Part shown: positions 45,004-55,733 of the stretch, one piece after another
Position numbering within the stretch: position 1 is the first letter of the stretch
Layout of the letters: each line of letters opens with the position of its first letter
Assembly: GCA_030180135.1 (NCBI GenBank)
Contig: CM058236.1
Location: 48,776,947-48,840,946, forward strand
DNA: 64,000 bases
Direction of reading: 5' to 3'
From: Orychophragmus violaceus
Lineage: Eukaryota > Streptophyta > Magnoliopsida > Brassicales > Brassicaceae
Program-made: the position numbers and the translations under genes
The notes under the pieces: model-generated
What the model was told of the DNA's origin: nothing
Database searches by the model: none
Seen by the model: only the letters and a program-made list of their open reading frames with translations

Positions 45004-45500
45004 TAGGGGTGGGATGGATCCGGATATCCGGGAATTTTGGGATATCCGGATCCGGATCCGTGGCTTCCGGATATCCGGACTACGGATATCCGTCAAAAAT
45101 CAAGATATCCGTGGATATCCGGATCCGGATCCGAAAAAATAATTAAAAAATAAAATAAAAATGTTAAAAACTCTAAATTTAAATATAAAATTAGTATTTT
45201 ATATAAAATCTTTGAAAAAAATCTAATATAATATAAAACATAACTAAAAGTATTTTTATACATTTTTATATAAAAAATCATATATTATATGTAAAAATAT
45301 ATATATTTAAAATATTTTTTTAATATATTTAGTGGCTCGAATCCGGATCCGGATATCCGGACCTAAAACTAAGATATCCGGATCCGGATCCGGCTTGGAC
45401 AGATCTTAGATTTTACTATCCGGATCTGAATCCGGATTCTCCGGATATCCGAATTTTCGGATCGGATCGGGACGGATCCCAGATACTAATTCCACCCCTA
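45004..45500. mobile_element. 497-bp hAT-type MITE with GGATATCC repeats
   Basis: The termini are TAGGGGTGG and CCACCCCTA, flanked by a perfect 8-bp duplication GTTCATGA (44996-45003 and 45501-45508), diagnostic of hAT transposition. About 130 bp at each end consist of palindromic GGATATCC/GGATCCGG words in dense array, presumably transposase binding sites. The centre is AT-rich and non-coding. Confidence 0.93.
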
Positions 45501-45716
45501 GTTCATGACACCTAATTAAGTAATAGATTGGTTTACGATTAGTTGTTTGGTGAATGAATGAATGAACGAAGTCAATAGAATATGCCAAGCGTGCTGTATT
45601 CTTTGGACTCACAAAGTTTTCATTGTTTTTCACTACTATCTTTTTCTTTTAGCAGGTAATTGTAACCAATATATAGAAGAAAACGTAACGGATCTGGAAT
45701 GGTTTGGGAGAATCTC

Positions 45717-47664
45717 TCTAATGGTCCAAATTCAGCAACCCAATTTTTTTTTAAGAAATAGAAAGCCCAAACCCAAACCACCAAAAGCTCAATTTCCTTT
45801 CTTGAAAACCTAGTCTCTCCCTCTAAATATGAGCCTCCTCTACTCCTAAAACCTATTTCTCTTTCTCTTTTTGCTGCGAAGCCCTGTCGGAGTGTGGAGC
45901 CGTTCGAAGCCCTAGGAGTCACTATTCACGTTTCCCGAGCTTCCCCTTAATCCAGGTAACTCCCGAACCAAAAGATCTAGGCTTTTTAAAACAAAAACGT
46001 TTTATTCTTTTCGGTTTTTAAAAACTACCCCGAATCCCGAGAAACCGAACACACCACCGTGACCGCCTCGCCGAGACGAAGCCGGAGCCGCCGAGCCGAC
46101 CCCGACGCGCCGCCGCACGCGTCCGCACGCGCCCCACACGCCGAAGAGGAGCCGGGCGCGTGAAATCCACGTGCGCCGGAGGAGCCGACGCGCCGGAGGA
46201 GCCGACGCGCCGGAGTCACGCGCCGATCGCCGGAGCCACTCGCCGCCGCTACGCGCCACCGCCGCCGCCGCTACGCGCCACCGCCGCCGCCGCCACGCGC
46301 CACCTCCGCCGCCGCCGGCTGAAGCCGCCGCCGGAGAACGGCCGGAGCGCCGCCGCCGGAGAACGGCCGAAGCGCCGCCGCCGCCGGAGAACGGCCGAAG
46401 CGCCGCCGCCGGATAACGGCCGGAGCGCCACCGCCGGAAAAGTTTCCGGAGCCGCCGCCGCCGGCCGTTGATCGCCACCGTTGACCACCCGTCCGGTTTA
46501 GGTTGGTCCGGTTCAGTTTGATTTCCAAATCAATTTTGATTCCGGTTTAGCCAATTAATTTTGGTTTAATCCGGTTTTCCAAAAACCAATTCGATTTCGG
46601 TTTTCTCTTGGTTCGATTTCAATTCGGTTTGGTTTAGCTGGTTTTCCCCAAATCAATTTCAATTTTCGGTTTAGCTTAAACCAATTCCCAATTCGATTTT
46701 GATCTCCAATTTCAATTCGGTTTGATTTGGTTTATGATTTGAACCTTGAACTTCTTTCGATCATATCTAGCCCATCGTAGATCCGAATTGAGTGATTCAA
46801 AAGCCTAAACTGTTCTACTTTTCGCCCTCTTTTCAGATCTGTTGCCCGTTCGGTCTCATGAAGTTCCTAAATTACGAAAATGACCTTCTTTGGCTAAGGT
46901 GAGGTTTTCGGTTCTATCCTTGCTTACCCTGTTCCTTTCCGGACGATAGTCCTTCGTTAATATGATACTTCCTAGGTAGTATAGGTTTAGCTGAGTACTC
47001 GATGTGTCTTGCTTGCTGAACGTAGAATGCTAGGTTGTCGCTAAAACTGAAAACGTTGCTTGTGCTTGATGGATATGTATGAATTAGAACTATGGTAGGG
47101 CCCCCGAAAGGGTGTTTGGTGACGGCTTGCATATAACGAGTTTTGGTACGCAACCCATGAATCGTCTTAAGGGGAGTTTCGGCGAGCTCCCCGATTGCGT
47201 TGGAGTTGGAGTTGGGCACCGGGGCCAATGGCGGGCTCCGGGGCCATTTATTTTAATGCACTCTCTGGTCGATTTGTTTGCGCTTCTTTTGGTAGAAGTC
47301 CATTGGGACATAGGTTGCGTGATTAAAGCCTTCGGGTGATGATTGCAAGGTGATATTAGCCTAGGACTTGTGATTCGTAATTGAGTAGTGTAAGCTGGGA
47401 CCGCGGGTTCCCTAAATCCACCCCCTCACTGGGTAATTGTGTTTGAAACAATTGCTCAGACCTCCTTTCCCTTTTACCTTGTCCCCGTTTTCTTGCAGGT
47501 CCGGATGCAGGATTGATTCGATCGGGTGATGACATTGGTATATTTGAATCCGAAGAGAGCGCCGGGTCCTCGGACAATTTGAATGACATCCCGGTTGTAC
47601 AGAAATGGGCTCCACGGCTGTCCTAATGCCGCGTCTCCGGTTTAACCGGGAGACGGGTGTTACA
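45717..47664 (+). repeat. TR-GAG LTR 1 (about 1.95 kb)
   Basis: Starts near TAATGGTCCAAATTCAGC (first bases diverged) and ends GGGTGTTACA. Longer than LTR 2 because of an expanded CCGCCG/GCCGGAG tract (about 46160-46470) and an extra 40 bp near 47250. Confidence 0.85.
46160..46470. repeat. GC-rich CCGCCG/CGGAGAACGGCCG minisatellite in LTR 1
   Basis: Degenerate repeats of units such as GCCGCCGCCGGAGAACGGCC. They create long open frames on both strands that are compositional artefacts. Confidence 0.85.
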
Positions 47665-48153
47665 ATTTGGTATCAGAGCCTAGGTTATGATCTCCCGGTT
47701 CCGTCCTGGGAGATCAGCTTTCGTTGTTTTCCCAAAACCCTGATTTCAATCTTTTTCAAAAGCGTTTGCGAAACTTTTTATAAACGGATACATTGTGAAA
47801 ACCTTTTCAAACAACAATATACGTTACTGATTATCTTCTGTGGTGACCTCTTTTAGTATCTTCTTATGCAGGATGTCGTCTGATTCGAGCACCGATTATG
47901 AGTCCGAGTATGCACCTAGCCCCACCAGTGTTTTGCGCACCTGTGTTGCGACCAGGAGAGTGCCACCACGACAGAGGAGACGTCTCACGATCGGGGCGCC
48001 AGTTGTGACCCCCGCCACCCCACCTACTCAGCACTCAGTTGGTAGACCCAAGCTTCCGTCCGTCGAGCCAGTTTCGAGACCTGCGAGGGGCAGAGGCCGA
48101 CCAAGGAAGACACCCGCAGTTGTTCCACCTACGGCTGCAAACCCAGTGGATGC

Positions 48154-48893
48154 TGTTGGAACTTCGAGCCAATTCTACCAGATTCGGAATTGCTGTCAGG
48201 TTCCAGATAGCCTAGGATCTAGGGTCTAGTTAATTGAATCAAGGATCTATCTCTGTTTACCTGGAGATTGGCAGCGGAAGATGGTCAGATAAACGAGATC
48301 TGTGAAGCGCCTCAGATGCTGCGCCTCTACTTCAGTCCACACACGCACACAAACCGGAATCCGCCGGGATGCTAGTACCGGGGCTCGGATCTCCTGGGAA
48401 CTGAGTTCTACGAGGTTTCTGTGTTTTCTCTCTGAGAAAACACTGTCTGGGCGGCGCTCTTCTCTCCTCTAGGTCGAAAATCCTTAAGCTCACTTATATA
48501 TGTCGACCTTGACATAAACCGAAACATCAGTTTCGGTTTCGGCCTTGTGTCGACCGACACACTTAGTGGTGTCGATCGACACACATCTTGTGTCGACCGA
48601 CGCACCCAATGGTGTCGATCGACACACCTCATTAAAACTCGTATTCGATGTGTATCCAATACACATCGACTAGATCATATGCCAATGATCAATCCCATAC
48701 GAACTATGTCCAACTTGCTTAGGTGTGTGACCAAGTAGGTTCACACGATACTGGAAATGAGTTACAACTCATTTGTCATAAGCGGTTTCTAGCAAAACAT
48801 TATGACTACCCAATATCATATGAGTTGTCCGATCTCGACAATACAACTATCTCTAGAGTGAGTACAACGTGATTTCAGGACATAATCCCAACA
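48154..48893 (-). repeat. Solo copia LTR (740 bp) inside gag
   Basis: TGTTGGAACTTCG..ATAATCCCAACA, flanked by the 5-bp duplication GATGC (48149-48153 and 48894-48898). It is nearly identical to the Copia-5 LTR at 62397-63129. The lack of an internal region indicates LTR-LTR recombination. Confidence 0.95.
48548..48631. repeat. TCGATCGA palindrome array in solo LTR, 4 units
   Basis: TGTCGA starts at 48548, 48570, 48591 and 48613, so spacing is 22, 21 and 22 bp. TCGACCGA and TCGATCGA cores alternate. Confidence 0.9.
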
Positions 48894-49873
48894 GATGCAC
48901 CCAGAGCGAAGAGGGCAGGAAAGGAGCATGTAGTGGAGGAGAGTCATCCCGATCCACCAGCCCATGTGTGCTTCATGACTGTGCGACCTTCAGCCCAGCG
49001 TGACCCGGCTTTCCCAAACTTTGGACCAGAGGCGATACCGCAGACAGACGACACCCCGGGAACATCGGCCGCGAGGCCACCGGCGCAGGCACCCTCTCGG
49101 GACGTTCCCCGACCATTTCAGATGGCAGGCATGAGCGTGCAGGATTACCTGGAGGCATTCATTTTCAAAGCTGGCTGCACCTACCCCAGATCCCCGATCC
49201 ATATGATGACCATGTTCATGGATGGGCTATCATCGGAGATCCGCCAGGGGATGACAGATGGGAGTGAGTACAGAGAGTACGGTCTGGTTGCGATGGCTGC
49301 TAGGTATGCAGAGGCTGTGGAAAGAAACCAGAGGGATCCAGCAAATCGACAGCAGATGAGAGAGAGGCGTCGTAGAGATGTGGAAATTTGACGACAAGTG
49401 ATGGCTGAGCAGCAAGCCGCTTGGGACAAGGAGCTACGCTTGAGGCGAGAGCAGGAGATTGCAGATCGTCCTGGCTGAGAGAGCAGAGGTCCACCATAGA
49501 GCGGATACGGGAGAGGTTCGAACAGCAGCGGGCAGAGTGGGCACATCAGCAGGCTGTTTGGGAGCAGGAGCGAGAGCAGAGGATACGACAGGGGCAGGAT
49601 GCCCACGACTATGCATGGATGGATGAGCAGCTGAACATCCCTGAGCAAGGACCGGAACGATTTGACCAGCAATAGGCCGCTCGAGAGCAGGAGCGAGAGC
49701 AGAGACAGCAGCAGGCTGCACCGAGTCAGGAGCAGGCAGCAGTACCACCCATGATCCCCATCACAGATTCAGAGCCGGATTCAGACCTGTCAGAGGATGG
49801 AGGCGAGACAAGCCAGTTGTACCATGGCGACCATGACCTTGAGTACCGGACCCCAGGATCGTCGAATGGCTAG

Positions 49874-50182
49874 AGTCAGGGGACCTAGGAGTTGTTAGGA
49901 GTAGGGCGCGTTATTTATTTATTCAGTTGGTGTTGGTGTTGAGTTTTCTTTTGTTTTTCCGCGTTTTCGCGTGGCTATCTTATTCTTTATTCTATTCATT
50001 CGAACCTTGTAGCCCTACGCCGTTGGTTTATTTATTCATTATTTTATTCAGTCGTGCCTTTCCGTTCGGACGTTCCGTAGCCATCCTAGCATCTTGTATT
50101 GATAGTGCCCTTGAGTTCTGTACCGACCGGGAAACCGAGTCCTTCAGAATTCGGGACGAATTCTTTTCAAGGGGAGGAGAAT
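49874..50182 (+). other. TR-GAG copy 1 3' internal region and PPT
   Basis: Non-coding T-rich sequence ending in the purine tract GGGGAGGAGAAT (50171-50182) next to LTR 2. Confidence 0.65.
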
Positions 50183-51945
50183 TGTAATGGCCCAAATCCA
50201 GCAACCCAAATTTTTTTTTTTAAGAAATAGAAAGCCCAAGCCCAAACCACCAAAAGCCCAATTTCCTTTCTTGAAAACCCTAGCCTCTCCCTATAAATAT
50301 GAGCCTCCTCCTCTCCTAAAACCTATTTCTCTTTCTGCTGCGAAGCCCTGTCGGAGTGTGGAGCCGTTCGAAGCCCTAGGAGTCACTATTCACGCTTCCC
50401 GAGCTTCCCCTTGATCCAGGTAACTCCCGAACCAGTAGATCTAGGCTTTTCGAAATAAAAACGTTTTATTCCTTTTGGTTTTTAAAAACTACCCCGAATC
50501 CCGAGAAACCGAGCACACCACCGTGACCGCCTCGCCGAGACGAAGCCGGAGCCTCCGAGCCGACCCCGACGCGCCGCCGCACGCGCCCCATGCGCCCCAC
50601 GCGCCGAAGAGGAGCCGGGCGTGTGAGATCCACGCGCACCGGAGGAGCCGACGCGCCGGAGTCACGCCCCGACCGCCGGAGCCACTCGCCGCCGCCGCCG
50701 TCACCGGAGAACCGCTGGAGCGCCGCCGCCGTCCGCCGCCGGGGTCGCCGTCGCCGCCGCAGGAAAAGTCGCCGGAGCCGTTGACCGCCGCCGTTGACCA
50801 CCGGTCCGATTTAGGTTGGTCCGGTTCGGTTTGATTACCAAATCAATTTCGATTCCGGTTTAGCCAATTAATTTCGGTTTAATCCGGTTTTCCAAAAACC
50901 AATTCGATTTCGGTTTTCCCTTGGTTCGATTTCAATTCGGTTTGGTTTAGCTGGTTTTCTCCAAATCAATTTCAATTTCCGGTTTAGGCTAAACCAATTC
51001 CCAATTCGATTTTGATCTCCAATTTCAATTCGGTTTGATTTGGTTTATGATTTGAACCTTGAACTTCTTTCGATCATATCTAGCCCATCGTAGATCCGAA
51101 TTGAGTGATTCAAAAGCCTAAACTGTTCTACTTTTCGCCCTCTTTCCAGATCTGTTACCCGTTCGGTCTCATGAAGTTCCTAAATTACGAAAATACCCTT
51201 CTTTGGCTAAGGTGAGGTTTTCGGTTCTATCCTTGCTTGCCATGTTCCTTTCCGGACGATAGTCCTTCGTTAATATGATCTTTCCTAGGTAGTATAGGTT
51301 TAGCTGAGTACTCGATGTGTCTTGCTTGCTGAACATAGAATGCTAGGTTATCGCTTAAACAGAAAACATTGCTTGTGCTTGATGGATATGTATGAATTAA
51401 AACTGTGGTAGGGCCCCCGAAAGGGTGTTTGGTGACGGCTTGCGTATAACGAGTTTTGGTACGCAACCCATGAATCGTCGTAAGGGGACTTTCTGCGAGC
51501 TCCCCGATTGCATTGGAGTTGGAGTTGGAGTTGCGCACTGGGGCCAATGGTGGGCTCCGGGGCCATTTATTTGGTAGAAGTCCATTGGGACATAGGTTGC
51601 GTGATTAAAGCCTTCGGGTGATGCTTGCAAGGTGATATTAGTATAGGACTTGTGATTCGTAATTGAGTAGTGTAAGTTGGGACCGCGGGTTCCCTAAATC
51701 CGCTCCTCACTGGGTAATTGTGTTTGAAACAATTGCTCAGACCTCCTTTTCCTTTTCCCTTGTCCCCGTTTTCTTGCAGGTCCGGATGCGGGATTGATTC
51801 GATCGGGTGATGACATTGGTGTATTTGAATCCGAAGAGAGCGTCGGGTCCTGGGACAAGTTGAGTGACATTCTGGTTGTACCGAAATAGGCTCCACGGGT
51901 GTCCTAATGCCGCGTCTCCGGTTTAACCGGGAGACGGGTGTTACA
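50183..51945 (+). repeat. TR-GAG LTR 2 (1763 bp), shared by both copies
   Basis: TGTAATGGCCCAAATCC..GGGTGTTACA. It contains a good TATA box (CTATAAATAT at 50291), then a leader-like region ending in CCAGGTAACT that resembles a splice donor. The LTR therefore has a promoter and perhaps an intron start. Confidence 0.92.
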
Positions 51946-52152
51946 ATTTGGTATCAGAGCCTAGGTTATGATCTCCCGGTTCCGTCCTGGGAGATCAGCT
52001 TTCGTTGTTTTCCCAAACCCTGATTTCAATCTTTTTCAAAAGCGTTTGCGAAACTTTTTATAAACGGATACATTGTGAAAACCTTTTCAAACAACAATAT
52101 ACGTTACTGATTATCTCCTGTGGTGACCTCTTTTAGTATCTTCTTATGCAGG

Positions 52153-53412
52153 ATGTCGTCTTATTCGAGCACCGAGTCTGGGTCTGAGTACGCACCTAGC
52201 CCCACCAGTGTTTTGCGCACCCGTGTTGCGACCAGGAGAGTGCCACCACGACAGAGGAGACGTCTCACGATCGGGGCGCCAGTTGTGACCCCCAGTGCCG
52301 CCCCACCTACTCAGCACTCAGTTGGTAGACCCGTGCTTCCGTCCGTCGAGCCAGTTTCGAGACCTGCGAGGGGCAGAGGCCGACCAAGGAAGACACCCGC
52401 AGTTGTTCCACCTACGGCTGCAAACCCAGTGGATGCACCCAGAGCGAAGAGGGCAGGAAAGGAGCATGTAGTGGAGGAGAGTCATCCCGTTCCACCAACC
52501 CATGTGTGCTTCATGACTGTGCGACATTCAGCCCAGCGTGACCCGGCTTTCCCGGACTTTGGACCAGAGGCGATACCGCAGACAGACGACACCCCGGGAA
52601 CATCGACCGCGAGGCCACCGGCGCAGACACCCCCTCGGGACATTCCACGACCATTTCACATGGCAGGCATGAGCGTGCAGGATTACCTGGAGGCATTCAT
52701 TTTCAGAGCTGGCTGCACCTACCCCGGATCCCCGATACATATGATGACCATGTTCATGGATGGGCTATCACCGAAGATCCGTCAGGGTATGACAGATGGG
52801 AGTGAGTACAGAGAGTACGGTCTGGTTGCGATGGCTGCTAGGTATGCAGAGGCTGTGGAAAGGAACCAGAGGGATCCAGCATATCGACAGCTGATGAGAG
52901 AGAGGCGTCGTAGAGATGTGGACATTCGACGACAAGTGATGGCTGAGCAGCAAGCCGCTTGGTACAAGGAGCTACGCTTGAGGCGAGAGCAGGAGATTGC
53001 AGATCGTTCTTGGCTGAGAGAGCAGAGGTCCACCATAGAGCGGATATAGGAGAGGTTCGAACAGCAGCGGGCAGAGTGGGCACATCAGCAGGCTGTTTGG
53101 GAGCAGGAGCGAGAGCAGAGGATACGACAGGGGTAGGATGCCCACGACTATGCCTGGATGGATGAGCAGCTGAACATCCCTGAGCAAGGACCATAAGGAT
53201 TTGACCAGCAGCAGGCCACTCGAGAGCAGGAGCGAGAGCAGAGACAGCAGCAGGCTGCACCGAGTCAAGAGCAGGCAGCAGTACCACCCGTGATCACCAT
53301 CACAGATTCAGAGCCGGATTCAGACCCGTCAGAGGATGGAGGCGAGACAGGCCAGTTGTACCATGGCGACCTGGACCTTGAGTACCGGACCCCAGGATCG
53401 TCGAGTGGCTAG
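52153..53412 (+). pseudogene. TR-GAG copy 2 gag, with late stops
   Basis: Starts MSSYSSTESGSEYAPSPTSV and runs open for about 300 codons through the gag core (MAGMSVQDYLEAFIFRAGCT, MFMDGLSPKIRQGMTDGSEY) to a TAG at 53047-53049. Two further in-frame stops follow in the coiled-coil tail (near 53134 and 53194) before the family stop TAG at 53410. The N-terminal part is Pro/Arg-rich and basic. I see no zinc knuckle. The core is intact, so a truncated Gag might still be made. Confidence 0.85.
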
Positions 53413-53722
53413 AGTCAGGGAACCTAGGAGCTGTTAGGAGTAGGGCGCGTTATTTATTTATTCAGTTGGTGTTGGTGTTGAGTTTTCTTTTGTTTTTCCG
53501 CGGTTTTCGCGTAGCTAGCTTATTCTTTATTCTATTCATTCGAACCTTGTAGCCCTACGCCGTTGGTTTATTTATTCATTATTTTATTCAGTCGTGCCTT
53601 TCCGTTTGGACGTTCCGTAGCCATCCTAGCATCTTGTATTGATAGTGCCCTTGAGTTCTGTACCGACCGGGAAACCGAGTCCTTCAGAATTCGGGACGAA
53701 TTCTTTTCAAGGGGAGGAGAAT
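53413..53722 (+). other. TR-GAG copy 2 3' internal region and PPT
   Basis: Nearly identical to 49874-50182; ends in the same purine tract before LTR 3. Confidence 0.65.
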
Positions 53723-54263
53723 TGTAATGGCCCAAATCCAGCAACCCAAATTTTTTTTTTTAAGAAATAGAAAGCCCAAGCCCAAACCACCAAAAGCCCA
53801 ATTTCCTTTCTTGAAAACCCTAGCCTCTCCCTATAAATATGAGCCTCCTCCTCTCCTAAAACCTATTTCTCTTTCTGCTGCGAAGCCCTGTGGGAGTGTG
53901 GAGCCGTTCTAAGCCCTATGAGTCACTATTCACGTTTCCCGAGCTTCTCCTTGATCCAGGTAACTCCCAAACAAGTAGATCTAGGCTTTTCGAAACAAAA
54001 ACGTTTTATTCCTTTCGGTTTTTAAAAACTACCCAGAATCCCGAGAAACCGAGCACAAAACCCTGACCGCCTCGCCGAGACGGAGCCGGAGCCGCCGAGC
54101 CGACCCCGACGCGCAGCCGCACGCACCCGCACGCGCCCGCAAGCGCCCCATGGGCCCCACGCGCCGGAGAGGAGCCGGGCACGTGAGATCCACGCGCGCC
54201 GTAGGAGCCGACACACCGGAGTCACGCGCCGACAGCCGGAGCCACTCGCCGCCGCCACACGCC
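53723..54263 (+). repeat. TR-GAG LTR 3, truncated by Copia-4
   Basis: Same start as LTR 2. It stops in the GC-rich region at the Copia-4 LTR border (54264). The missing remainder is not found on the other side of Copia-4. Confidence 0.9.
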
Positions 54264-54904
54264 TGTAGGATCGCCTAGGATCTAGGGTTTGTTATATTGA
54301 AAAATACCAACCTCGTTCTTACCTTGAACTGGCAGCGGAATGATTGGTGAACGAGATCAGTAAGCGACTCAGATGCTTCGCCTCTATCAGATACACACGC
54401 ACACAAGCTGGAAACCGGGATGCTAGTGCCGGATATTTTGGGATCTCTAAGTTTGGTGTTTTCTACTTTCTCTGTCAAGAAAAAAGACGACTACCCCTCA
54501 TCCAGGTCGAAACCCTTAGGTTTTTATTAAGACCTCAGATCATTCTTAACGGGCCAACTTTTAAGTCACAAATCGAAACAACTGTTTCGAAAAGCCGATT
54601 TGTGTCGACCGACACACATACTGTGTCGATCGACACAACACCATATACTCGATACTAATGTGTATCCAATACATATTAACATGATCATTACTATAATGAT
54701 CATTCCCATATTTTAGCTTCCAGTTTGCTTAGGTGTGTGACCCTATAGGATCATATAATACTGGCACTAAGTCTACGACTTACAGATTGCAAGAGGCTTC
54801 TAGCAAAACATTGCAACCGCCCAGTATTATACGAATGTCTGATCTCGACACACAACTATCATTAGGAGTGAGTATAAGTGTGATTTCAGGACACAATCCC
54901 AACA
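54264..54904 (-). repeat. Copia-4 3' LTR (641 bp)
   Basis: Complete LTR, related to that of Copia-1. It contains two TCGATCGA-type units (TGTCGA at 54603 and 54624, 21 bp apart). Confidence 0.92.
54603..54640. repeat. TCGATCGA palindrome pair in Copia-4 LTR
   Basis: Two units 21 bp apart, against four in the Copia-1 3' LTR at the same place. Confidence 0.9.
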
Positions 54905-55733
54905 ATCTCCCACTTGTACTGGAATCATCAATTCTTGTAATCCTTTTGTCTCTATATCTCGACTTGGCATAAGGCAAGATTAGTGTCATCCTTATTAAGC
55001 CAATATCGTGTTTATCGAACTCCTGATCTTACACTGAACAATCCAAACAACTGAACTACAGTTCGTTTGAGTGCGGCCACACATTTTCTCAGTACAAAAT
55101 CTTCGATAGGCCCAGAGATATTTATCTCCCGTTATTCAGGAGGGACAAATCCCTTCTTGTTCCATCCCTGTTTCAACACATAGTACATGATATACCTGAG
55201 CAGTGCCGTTATAGCCGCCAGTTACGGGTCGACGTTTGACAAGGTCAAATTGTACCAATTCATATGTAAGAAAATATGATGAACTCAGGTCTAAGGACTA
55301 TACTCTATAGTCGTAATGAGAATCTCTTATGACACAGATATAACTATCTTGTAGACTTCTCATTTGCGGGTCATGTCCGATCATATGTTCACCAACATAT
55401 ATCTATGTGACTGACTGTGATACTCATATCATTGACTCCATGAAACTTAGTCAACAGTCACCTCACAAGCTAGTCTCTCGCAGTTGTCAGTGTCCCACTT
55501 TGACAACCTCGACTAGGGACAAATCATAATTTATGTCATCTATAACTTATATGGTTTCATGATCAAGTCCTCAACTTGATGACCTATAATATGACATAAA
55601 CTTATGTTGGGACCATTATTTAGATCACAATAAATAATGCTGAAATCAAATTTCATTAAACATTTCCAAAGAATGTTCACAAGAGCATCTTATTATAACT
55701 AAAATAAAACTAAAACTCCCACTAGAATCAAGA

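Larger units (their letters stand above)
47873..49873 (+). pseudogene. TR-GAG copy 1 gag, split by a solo LTR
   Basis: Starts MSSDSSTDYESEYAPSPTSV at 47873, is interrupted at 48153 by a solo copia LTR, and resumes at 48899. The conserved gag core reads MAGMSVQDYLEAFIFKAGCT and MFMDGLSSEIRQGMTDGSEY. A CGA codon has become TGA at about 49389, and a base loss near 49470 shifts the frame. The C-terminal part is a Glu/Gln/Arg-rich coiled coil. The original stop is the TAG at 49871. The gag core resembles Ty3/gypsy retrotransposon gags. Confidence 0.85.
45717..54263 (+). mobile_element. Gag-only LTR retrotransposon array (LTR-gag-LTR-gag-LTR)
   Basis: Three direct LTRs (45717-47664, 50183-51945, 53723-54263 truncated) separate two internal regions (47665-50182 and 51946-53722) of the same family. 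Each internal region has a primer binding site TGGTATCAGAGCC just inside the left LTR, a single gag-like frame, and a polypurine tract GGGGAGGAGAAT just before the next LTR. No protease, integrase or RT is present, so this is a TR-GAG-like non-autonomous family. Sharing of the middle LTR is the product expected from unequal recombination between LTRs. The third LTR is cut by Copia-4. Confidence 0.85.

Noticed and set aside
46002..46528. Long overlapping open frames on both strands rich in Arg, Ala, Pro, Gly
   Set aside because: They come from a CCGCCG-type minisatellite in an LTR. All frames lack stops because of GC composition, and no domain is visible.
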